DNA from: a bacterium
GTDB taxonomy: Bacteria > Hydrothermota > UBA3073 > JACQXS01 > JAUWAR01
Direction: 5' to 3'
Assembly: GCA_030601965.1 (NCBI GenBank)
Contig: JAUWAR010000026.1
Location: 1 to 13,053 of the forward strand
Length of the DNA: 13,053 nt
The position numbers and the translations under genes were made by a program. Positions 1-5,648 of this stretch are shown piece after piece. The stretch's first letter is position 1. Each line of letters opens with the position of its first letter. Under the pieces are notes generated by a model that worked only from the letters and a program-made list of their open reading frames with translations, was not told the DNA's origin and ran no database searches.

Positions 1-299
1 GGAAGAAGTTGGTGAAATTGAAATATGAAGCCGATATTCTTATTTCTTATATCTGCAAGTCGGTTATGGGTTATCGGGAAAAGTGTTTCACCGTCAAGGA
101 ACACTTCTCCCTGTGTGGGGGAGTCAAGTGTTCCAAGAATATGGAGGAGTGTAGATTTTCCAGAACCAGAGGGACCCAGGATTACCACTATTTCACCTTT
201 ATTTACTTCAAGGTCAATTCCTTTAAGCACATGCAATTCCCCCCCATTTTCCTTGTAGGTCTTATGGATATTTCGGGCAGAGAGAATAGTATTATTCAT
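1..299 (-). CDS. lolD: LolD-like ABC transporter ATP-binding protein (partial, N-terminal part)
   Basis: This is the ATPase of a lipoprotein-releasing ABC exporter. It would power extraction of outer-membrane lipoproteins from the inner membrane with the permease encoded just upstream. I translated the minus strand from the ATG at 299-297 and read about 99 residues before the window edge. Visible are a Walker A motif (GPSGSGKST, about residues 40-48), the start of the helical region (LLHILGTLDSPTQGEV) and a Q-loop region (GFIFQFHQLLP) at the edge. These are typical of the LolD/MacB/FtsE family. The ATG lies inside the end of the permease gene, so the two overlap by 8 nt and are probably translationally coupled. 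A GAGG at 312-309 sits 9 nt ahead of the start. The signature motif, Walker B and H-loop lie outside the window. The LolD assignment over MacB-type rests on the LolC-like partner. Confidence 0.88.
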   Translation of the reverse strand, partial: MNNTILSARNIHKTYKENGGELHVLKGIDLEVNKGEIVVILGPSGSGKSTLLHILGTLDSPTQGEVFLDGETLFPITHNRLADIRNKNIGFIFQFHQLL

Positions 300-1476
300 A
301 TCTTATTGCCTCATAGGGTAGGAGTTTGGATGCCCTGTATGAGGGCCAGACACTTGCAATAAAGGATATAAATATCGCACCTATACATACAATAAGAAAA
401 TCAGATACTCTCATATTCACGGGTAAAGAAGAGGTATTCCATACCTCTTCAAGTGCTGGCAGATGAATGAAGTGATATTTGCCAAGCAAAAATGAAATAA
501 GCCATCCAGCAAAAGCACCAGAAAGTGTTCCAATCACTCCTATCATTACTCCCTGAAGCATAAATATCTTCGTAATTGACCGTGAGGTTGCCCCAAGCGA
601 TTTAAGTATTCCTATTTCTCTTGTTTTCCTTACTACTGTTGTAATTAAATTTCCTGCAATGCCAAAACAGGCTACAATTATGATTAGAGTTAATAAAGTG
701 AACATTGTTATCTTTTCCAATTTCAAGGCAGCGAATAGACTTGAGTTCAGGTCCATCCAGTTGGTTGCTCTATAAGGATAACCAAGTCTCTGGTTAATTA
801 TATCTGTAATAAGTGGTGCTTTATATACATCATCAAGTTTAACCTCAATACCTGTAACTGCTTTTTTGAGTTTTAAAAAACTTTGTAGTAGATTAAGAGG
901 AAGATATGCAAAGGTTGAGTTATATTCATATAATCCTGCATCAAATATACCTGTTACTTCAAATTTCTTGGTTCTTATATTCAATGGTGAAACTATCTCT
1001 CTATACCCAAGACCCAAAAGGGTAACCGTATCACCGATATATGTCCGAAGTAAATCAGCGAGGTCTTTACCAAGAACAATACCATTAGCAAGTTTCCCTT
1101 TCACATTTTTTATCTCGCTCAATCCAGATACACCTCTTATTGCTATTCCCTCACAAGAATAGTCTGATTTTATCATTCCTTTTGAATAGATAGACGGTTT
1201 AACTGATATTACATAAGGAAGGTTCTTGATTTTATTTATAGCATCTTCATAATCGTCAATTGGTTCATTATAGAATTTAGATACTACTATATCTGGATTC
1301 GCACCTAATATTTTATCTATCAGGGTCTTATGAAATCCATTTTCCACAGACATCACGATAATAAGACAGGCAACTCCGACAAATACACCTCCAATTGATA
1401 TCCAGGAGACAACTTTTCTGGATGTTCCCCTGGAGGATTTAAGGTATCTTTTGGCTATGAAGAATTCGTACGACAT
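292..1476 (-). CDS. lolC: LolC/LolE-type lipoprotein-releasing ABC permease
   Basis: This is the inner-membrane permease of a lipoprotein-releasing (Lol) exporter, 394 residues, close to the usual 390-415 of LolC/LolE. The order is typical. An N-terminal helix (about 22-42, after the MSYEFFIAKRYLKS start) is followed by a periplasmic domain of about 200 residues (about 45-250). Three C-terminal helices follow (about 258-281, 305-332, 359-378), in the FtsX/MacB permease arrangement. The cytoplasmic segment TREIGILKSLGAT (about 284-296) is the conserved coupling region for the ATPase. The gene ends 8 nt inside lolD. Only one permease is seen, so it may work as a homodimer, as in lineages with a single LolF-type protein. 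The ATG at 1476 has no clear ribosome binding site; a degenerate 7-bp repeat abuts it. It may be read through from rnfD. LolC versus LolE cannot be decided. Confidence 0.88.
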   Translation of the reverse strand: MSYEFFIAKRYLKSSRGTSRKVVSWISIGGVFVGVACLIIVMSVENGFHKTLIDKILGANPDIVVSKFYNEPIDDYEDAINKIKNLPYVISVKPSIYSKGMIKSDYSCEGIAIRGVSGLSEIKNVKGKLANGIVLGKDLADLLRTYIGDTVTLLGLGYREIVSPLNIRTKKFEVTGIFDAGLYEYNSTFAYLPLNLLQSFLKLKKAVTGIEVKLDDVYKAPLITDIINQRLGYPYRATNWMDLNSSLFAALKLEKITMFTLLTLIIIVACFGIAGNLITTVVRKTREIGILKSLGATSRSITKIFMLQGVMIGVIGTLSGAFAGWLISFLLGKYHFIHLPALEEVWNTSSLPVNMRVSDFLIVCIGAIFISFIASVWPSYRASKLLPYEAIRYE

Positions 1477-1504
1477 AGTAAAAAGTCAAAAGGTTAAAAA
1501 GTTT
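1477..1504. repeat. Degenerate heptamer array abutting the lolC start
   Basis: Four consecutive 7-mers on the plus strand read AGTAAAA, AGTCAAA, AGGTTAA and AAAGTTT, ending exactly at the base before the lolC start codon. The copies are diverged, so this could be chance AT-rich sequence. It is listed because two clearer 7-bp arrays occur at or near the starts of accA and the PorV-like gene. It occupies the place where a Shine-Dalgarno sequence would be expected. Confidence 0.35.
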
Positions 1505-1507
1505 GAA

Positions 1508-1576
1508 TCTCTGTAGCGTCGGGTCTCCGTACCCGACGAACACTTCTCTCGTCTGATACAGAGATCGGACGCTACA
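1508..1576. repeat. Folded palindromic repeat element (type 1) between rnfD and lolC
   Basis: This is a compact element bounded by the inverted repeat TGTAGCGTC (1512-1520) and GACGCTACA (1568-1576). Inside are two hairpins. The first is CGTCGGGT (1517-1524) with ACCCGACG (1531-1538). The second is CGTCTGAT (1550-1557) with ATCGGACG (1564-1571), with one wobble pair. An alternative pairing joins TCTCTGTA (1508-1515) and TACAGAGA (1557-1564). The element can therefore fold as a cloverleaf or switch between forms. It is more GC-rich than its surroundings and codes for no protein, as expected for a REP/MITE-like dispersed repeat. Its right end contains the stop codon of rnfD (TAG, 1574-1572). 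Copy number cannot be judged from one window. Confidence 0.75.
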
Positions 1577-2591
1577 TCTTTTTTTGTCCAAATCTTCTTG
1601 GTTTCACTGTTCTATCTATGAGCGGGGTAAAGCAATTCATAAATAAGATTGAGTACGAAACCCCTTCTGGATAGCCTCCGAGGAGTCTTATAGCTATAGT
1701 GATTAGACCACAACCCACTGCAAAAATCCATCTCCCCTCTTGTGTAATAGGTGAGGTTACATAGTCTGTTGCCATAAATAGAGCCCCTAAAAAGAGCCCA
1801 CCTGAGAGGATATGGAAGATGGGGCAGGCTTTTGTAATTCCCGTATAATAAAAGATAGTAGAGAAAACAAGGACTGTTCCTATATATCCAAAAGGGATTC
1901 TCCAATCAATATAGCCTTTTATAATAAGAAATATTCCACCTATTAAGAGTAATATTACGGATGTTTCACCAATACATCCACCGACATTTCCTAAAAATAG
2001 ACTTTTAAGGCAAACAGTAGAGTTTAGTCCATCTATAAGTGTCTCTATTTGAGGATAATTTTTTAGAATATTTAAAGGAGTAGCATTTGTAACTGCGTCT
2101 AAGTTTGAGAAACTTAGGGGGATTCCACTGATAGTGCTCCCTACAGGTCTTATAGGTGCTGTCCATTTTCCAGTCATTATAGATGGCCAGGATGCCATAA
2201 GAAATGCTCTGCCGGCAAGGGCAGGATTTATAAAATTATATCCCAATCCACCAAATACCTGTTTAACTACAAGTATAGCAAAAAAAGAGCCCACAATGGG
2301 GATAAATAAAGGGACATTTACTGGTAGGTTAAAGGCAAGAAGGATGCCTGTAAGTATAGCACTCCCATCAAAAATTGTGATTTTTCTTCGCATTATCTTT
2401 TGTGCAAGGTATTCTGTAACAAGGGCTGATGCACAGGCTGAAAGAGTTATAAAGACAACACGCATTCCGAAAAAATATACTGCACCAAAGAGCACAGGAA
2501 AGAGACTGAATATAACTGAATACATTATTCTGGAGGTAGATATATCTTTCCTTATGTGAGGAGAAGCAGATAGAGTAAGTTTAGTATCCAT
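1572..2591 (-). CDS. rnfD: Rnf electron transport complex subunit D
   Basis: RnfD is a membrane subunit of the Rnf complex, which couples electron transfer between ferredoxin and NAD to Na+ or H+ transport. It carries a covalently bound FMN. The protein is highly hydrophobic with about nine or ten membrane segments. It has the family signatures DGSAILTGILLAFNLP, GGLGYNFINPALAGRAFL and the flavinylation-type segment DAVTNATPL; the Thr of ATP (residue 171 from this ATG) is the expected FMN attachment site. The length of 339 fits RnfD rather than the longer NqrB. I chose the ATG at 2591. A GTG at 2615 would add 8 residues, but the predicted transcription start (about 2611) falls downstream of it. 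The stop TAG lies inside the end of a repeat element. No other rnf gene is in the window: ppdK diverges upstream and lolC follows. Confidence 0.9.
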   Translation of the reverse strand: MDTKLTLSASPHIRKDISTSRIMYSVIFSLFPVLFGAVYFFGMRVVFITLSACASALVTEYLAQKIMRRKITIFDGSAILTGILLAFNLPVNVPLFIPIVGSFFAILVVKQVFGGLGYNFINPALAGRAFLMASWPSIMTGKWTAPIRPVGSTISGIPLSFSNLDAVTNATPLNILKNYPQIETLIDGLNSTVCLKSLFLGNVGGCIGETSVILLLIGGIFLIIKGYIDWRIPFGYIGTVLVFSTIFYYTGITKACPIFHILSGGLFLGALFMATDYVTSPITQEGRWIFAVGCGLITIAIRLLGGYPEGVSYSILFMNCFTPLIDRTVKPRRFGQKKM

Positions 2592-2594
2592 CTT

Positions 2595-2608
2595 GAGGTA
2601 ATTACCTC
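2595..2608. promoter_or_regulatory. Palindrome holding the candidate rnfD ribosome binding site
   Basis: A perfect 14-bp palindrome, GAGGTAATTACCTC, lies just upstream of the rnfD ATG at 2591. On the minus strand its first half supplies the only Shine-Dalgarno-like sequence (GAGGT), though at a long spacing of about 11-13 nt. In RNA the two halves can pair with each other, which would hide the ribosome binding site. Alternatively it is a DNA operator within the transcribed leader. Both roles are inferences. Confidence 0.4.
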
Positions 2609-2617
2609 TTGGCACTG

Positions 2618-2646
2618 TTTTTATTCACAATTTAACATTCTGTCAA
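2618..2646 (-). promoter_or_regulatory. Predicted sigma-70-type promoter for rnfD
   Basis: On the minus strand there is a perfect -35 box TTGACA (2646-2641), a 17-bp spacer and a -10 box TAAAAA (2623-2618, 4 of 6 matches). Transcription would start near 2611, about 20 nt before the rnfD ATG at 2591. This leaves room for the palindromic leader and excludes the upstream GTG as a start codon. Confidence 0.6.
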
Positions 2647-2671
2647 GAAAAAAGGTTTGAAATCTTTTTCC

Positions 2672-2701
2672 TTGACAAATGTGCTTTTACTTTGCAAGAA
2701 T
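2672..2701 (+). promoter_or_regulatory. Predicted promoter for ppdK
   Basis: A perfect -35 box TTGACA (2672-2677) is followed by an 18-bp spacer and a -10-like AAGAAT (2696-2701, 4 of 6). Transcription would start near 2708, giving a leader of about 84 nt before the TTG start of ppdK. The motif TTTGCAA (2691-2697) overlaps the -10 region and recurs in the palindrome downstream. Confidence 0.5.
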
Positions 2702-2716
2702 AACTAAATACAAGAG

Positions 2717-2734
2717 TTTTGCAAATTTGCAAAA
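2717..2734. promoter_or_regulatory. 18-bp perfect palindrome, candidate operator in the ppdK leader
   Basis: TTTTGCAAATTTGCAAAA is a perfect 18-bp palindrome about 10 bp downstream of the predicted ppdK transcription start. Its half-site TTTGCAA also occurs at 2691-2697 over the -10 box, so one dimeric regulator could bind both. The position suits a repressor. The binding protein is unknown. Confidence 0.45.
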
Positions 2735-2780
2735 GACCTGTAAATATTTAAATCTCTGGATTTCAGGAATTTAATTTCAA

Positions 2781-2788
2781 GGAGGTGA
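2781..2788 (+). promoter_or_regulatory. Strong Shine-Dalgarno sequence fixing the TTG start of ppdK
   Basis: GGAGGTGA at 2781-2788, preceded by AA, is a near-perfect anti-16S match. Its GGAGG core ends 6 nt before the TTG at 2792-2794. This identifies the TTG as the true start. It contrasts with most genes in the window, which show no clear Shine-Dalgarno sequence. Confidence 0.85.
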
Positions 2789-2791
2789 TTT

Positions 2792-5431
2792 TTGAAGTAT
2801 ATCTATTTCTTTGGGCAGGGCAAAGCAGATGGTGGGAAAGAACAGAGAGATTTACTTGGTGGCAAGGGTGCTGATCTGCACGAAATGACAAAGATTGGTA
2901 TTAATGTGCCACCGGGATTTACTATCTGTACCGAGGTATGCAGTTATTATTACGAAAATAACAAAACATATCCTGAGACATTAAAAGAGGAAGTTCTGAA
3001 GAACTTACATAAATTAGAAAAGGTTATGGGAGAGAAATTTGGAGATTTTGATAATCCTTTAATGCTTTCTGTGCGTTCAGGCGCCAGGGTATCTATGCCA
3101 GGAATGATGGATACTATCCTCAATATAGGGCTAAATGATGAAATTGCAGACTCACTTGCAGAAAAATCTGATAATCATAGGTTTGTATATGATTGCTACA
3201 GAAGGCTCATCCAGATGTATGGAAATGTTGTCCTTGGTGTTTCTCACGCAAAGTTTGAGAGAAAATTAGAAGATAAAAAACAAGAAAAGGGTGTAAAACT
3301 TGATACAGGGCTTGATGAAGGTGCTTTAAGGAAGCTTATTCAAGATTATAAGGCAATAATAAAAGATTTTCCAGAGTCTCCCGTGGACCAACTCTGGGGT
3401 GCTATCTCCGCAGTATTTGAGTCCTGGAACACTAAAAGGGCAATAGAATATAGAAAACTCAATGAGATACCTGATACATGGGGAACTGCTGTCAATGTTC
3501 AGGCTATGGTGTATGGAAATATGGGCAAAGATTCTGCAACAGGTGTAGCATTTTCTCGTAATCCTGCAACCGGTGAAAATGTATTTTATGGAGAATGGCT
3601 TCCAAATGCACAGGGGGAGGATGTTGTCGCAGGTATTAGAACCCCTCAACCTATAAATATTATCCAGAAAGGTAAATCTGAACTTTCGTCATTGGAAGAG
3701 GAGATGCCAGAGATTTATAAACAACTGCTTTCTATAAGAGACAAACTTGAGCATCACTATAGAGATATCCAGGATATTGAATTTACCATACAGGACAAAA
3801 AACTTTTTATGCTCCAGACCAGAGTTGGAAAGCGAAGTCCTATTGCATCTGTAGAGGTAGCAGTTGATATGGTAAAAGAGGGGCTTATATCCAAAGAAGA
3901 AGCAGTAATGAGGGTTTCTCCACAGGATATAAATGCCCTGCTTCATCCTATGATTGACCCAAAGACAAAATTTACTTCAATTGCAAAAGGGCTCCCGGCA
4001 TCACCAGGTGCGGCGACTGGCATGGTAGTATTTACTCCAGAAGAAGCTGTAGCATTAAAACATAGAAAGACAATCCTTGTGCGATTAGAGACATCTCCTG
4101 AGGATATTGCGGGTATGGCGGCTTGTGAAGGACTTCTTACGCAAAGAGGGGGAATGACATCACATGCGGCACTTATTGCAAGGGGAATGGGCAAACCCTG
4201 CGTAGTCGGATGCGAATCTATCTCCATAAATTATGAAAAAGAACAATTTACAACTGGTGGAACAGGTTTCCAGCATGTGGCTATTAAAAAAGGTTATATC
4301 ATTACAATAGATGGCGCAACAGGGAATGTAATTAAAGGCGACATTCCCAAAATTCGTGCATCTGCTACAGATAAATTTAGGGAGATTCTCTCTTATGCAG
4401 ACGAGATTAGAAAACTCGGTGTAAGGGCAAATGCAGACACACCTGATGCTGCAAAAATCGCAAGGAAGCTTGGTGCACAGGGAATAGGTCTATGCAGGAC
4501 AGAGCATATGTTTTTTGGTGAAGACAGGATAAAGGCAATGAGGGAGATGATACTCGCAGATAGTGAAAAAGACAGAAGAGAGGCACTTTTCAAACTTTTG
4601 CCAATGCAAAAAGAAGATTTCAAGGGGATATTCAGAGCAATGGATGGGTTACCTGTAATAATAAGAACACTTGACCCACCCTTGCATGAATTCTTGCCGC
4701 ATCAAAAAGAGCAGATAAAAGAACTTGCACAAGAGATGAGGATTTCGGAGGATGTTCTTCATGCCAAAATTTCATCTTTATCCGAGATTAATCCTATGCT
4801 TGGTCACAGGGGTTGCAGACTTGGTATATCCTATCCGGAAATAACAGAAATGCAAGCAAGGGCAATACTTGAAGCCGCCTGTGAAGTCCAAAAAGAAGGT
4901 ATAAAGCCTATTCCAGAGATAATGATTCCTGTATTAGCAGAGTCAAAAGAATTCGACAATCAGAGAAAAGTAGTTGACAGAGTCGCAAATGAAGTAATGG
5001 AAAAGTACAATATGAAAATAGAATATATGGTAGGAACAATGATAGAGCTTCCAAGAGCCGCTCTTACCGCTGACCAGATTGCAAGGACTGCTGACTTTTT
5101 CTCTTATGGAACAAACGACCTCACCCAGACAACATTTGGATTTTCAAGGGATGATGTTGGTAAGATACTACCAGATTATATACAGAAAGGCATATTAAAA
5201 CACGACCCATTCCGGAGAATTGACGAAATAGGTGTTGGAGACCTTATAAAGATAGGTATAGAAAGAGGCAGAAAGACCAAGCCAGCCCTTGAGATAGGGA
5301 TATGTGGTGAGCATGGAGGAGAGCCACATTCAATAGCATTCTGTCACAGGGTGGGAATAGACTATGTCTCCTGTTCACCTTACCGAGTTCCTGTAGCGAG
5401 ACTTGCCGCTGCACAGGCTGCGTTGAAATAG
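2792..5431 (+). CDS. ppdK: Pyruvate, phosphate dikinase
   Basis: PPDK is a cytoplasmic enzyme that interconverts ATP, phosphate and pyruvate with AMP, PPi and phosphoenolpyruvate. In anaerobes it serves gluconeogenesis or PPi-linked glycolysis. At 879 residues it matches the usual bacterial length (about 870-880). An N-terminal nucleotide-binding domain (about 1-340) begins with GGKGADLHEM. The swivelling phosphohistidine domain carries GGMTSHAALIARGMGKP with catalytic His458; Thr456, two residues before, is the site used by regulatory kinases in some relatives. The C-terminal PEP/pyruvate barrel carries GCRLGISYPEI, SYGTNDLTQTTFGFSRDD and ICGEHGGEPHSIAFCH, with the expected catalytic Cys838. 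The TTG start is set by an ideal ribosome binding site. The gene is monocistronic, divergent from rnfD, with its own promoter, palindrome and terminator. No PPDK regulatory kinase gene is nearby. Confidence 0.98.
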   Translation: MKYIYFFGQGKADGGKEQRDLLGGKGADLHEMTKIGINVPPGFTICTEVCSYYYENNKTYPETLKEEVLKNLHKLEKVMGEKFGDFDNPLMLSVRSGARVSMPGMMDTILNIGLNDEIADSLAEKSDNHRFVYDCYRRLIQMYGNVVLGVSHAKFERKLEDKKQEKGVKLDTGLDEGALRKLIQDYKAIIKDFPESPVDQLWGAISAVFESWNTKRAIEYRKLNEIPDTWGTAVNVQAMVYGNMGKDSATGVAFSRNPATGENVFYGEWLPNAQGEDVVAGIRTPQPINIIQKGKSELSSLEEEMPEIYKQLLSIRDKLEHHYRDIQDIEFTIQDKKLFMLQTRVGKRSPIASVEVAVDMVKEGLISKEEAVMRVSPQDINALLHPMIDPKTKFTSIAKGLPASPGAATGMVVFTPEEAVALKHRKTILVRLETSPEDIAGMAACEGLLTQRGGMTSHAALIARGMGKPCVVGCESISINYEKEQFTTGGTGFQHVAIKKGYIITIDGATGNVIKGDIPKIRASATDKFREILSYADEIRKLGVRANADTPDAAKIARKLGAQGIGLCRTEHMFFGEDRIKAMREMILADSEKDRREALFKLLPMQKEDFKGIFRAMDGLPVIIRTLDPPLHEFLPHQKEQIKELAQEMRISEDVLHAKISSLSEINPMLGHRGCRLGISYPEITEMQARAILEAACEVQKEGIKPIPEIMIPVLAESKEFDNQRKVVDRVANEVMEKYNMKIEYMVGTMIELPRAALTADQIARTADFFSYGTNDLTQTTFGFSRDDVGKILPDYIQKGILKHDPFRRIDEIGVGDLIKIGIERGRKTKPALEIGICGEHGGEPHSIAFCHRVGIDYVSCSPYRVPVARLAAAQAALK

Positions 5432-5458
5432 AAGAATTTTAGGAATATCTGTTATAAC

Positions 5459-5480
5459 ATCTCAGGAGTGAGGTTTTTTT
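5459..5480 (+). terminator. Weak intrinsic terminator after ppdK
   Basis: ATCTCA (5459-5464) pairs with TGAGGT (5469-5474), six pairs including one G-U, around a GGAG loop. Six T residues follow directly (5475-5480). The stem is short, but the stem-plus-T-tract order and the position about 30 nt after the ppdK stop fit a rho-independent terminator. Confidence 0.5.
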
Positions 5481-5526
5481 AAAAAAATTTAGAGAGAGAT
5501 AAAGGGAGAAATTTTTATCTTTTCTC

Positions 5527-5556
5527 TTGACATATTACTACAGTTCTTTTAATAAT
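5527..5556 (+). promoter_or_regulatory. Predicted promoter for tRNA-Leu
   Basis: A perfect -35 box TTGACA (5527-5532) is followed by an 18-bp spacer and a -10 box AATAAT (5551-5556, 5 of 6). The start would fall near 5563, only about 2 nt before the mature tRNA 5' end at 5565. The precursor would have almost no 5' leader. Confidence 0.55.
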
Positions 5557-5564
5557 AAGAGAGA

Positions 5565-5648
5565 GGGTGAGTGGTGGAACGGTATACACGAGGGACTTAA
5601 AATCCCTTGTCCCATAAGGACTTGAGGGTTCAAATCCCTCCTCGCCCA
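5565..5648 (+). tRNA. tRNA-Leu (anticodon UAA)
   Basis: A full class II tRNA cloverleaf can be drawn. The acceptor stem is GGGTGAG (5565-5571) with CTCGCCC (5641-5647) and discriminator A5648. The D-stem is GTG/CAC with a GG-containing loop. The anticodon stem is AGGGA/TCCCT around loop CTTAAAA, giving anticodon TAA (5598-5600). A long variable arm has stem GTCC/GGAC, and the T-arm is GAGGG-TTCAAAT-CCCTC. The long variable arm and anticodon identify leucine (UUA codons, likely abundant in this AT-rich genome). CCA is not encoded. The 3' end abuts the stop codon of the convergent PBP gene with no base between. Confidence 0.97.

Noticed and set aside
866..1162. 98-residue plus-strand open frame opposite lolC
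   Set aside because: It is an antisense shadow of the permease gene with no recognisable domain.
2134..2559. 141-residue plus-strand open frame opposite rnfD
   Set aside because: It is fully antisense to a strongly supported rnfD, is basic and low in family-like features, and has no promoter or ribosome binding site.
5491..5526. Bulged hairpin (AGAGAGATAAA with TTTATCTTTTCTCT) as a second ppdK terminator
   Set aside because: The stem is interrupted, has a 10-nt loop and no following T-tract. It overlaps the start of the tRNA promoter.
5565..5648. tRNA-Leu as an integration (att) site for a genomic island
   Set aside because: No repeated 3' tRNA end, integrase or foreign genes follow it. 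The PBP gene directly next to it has host-like composition.
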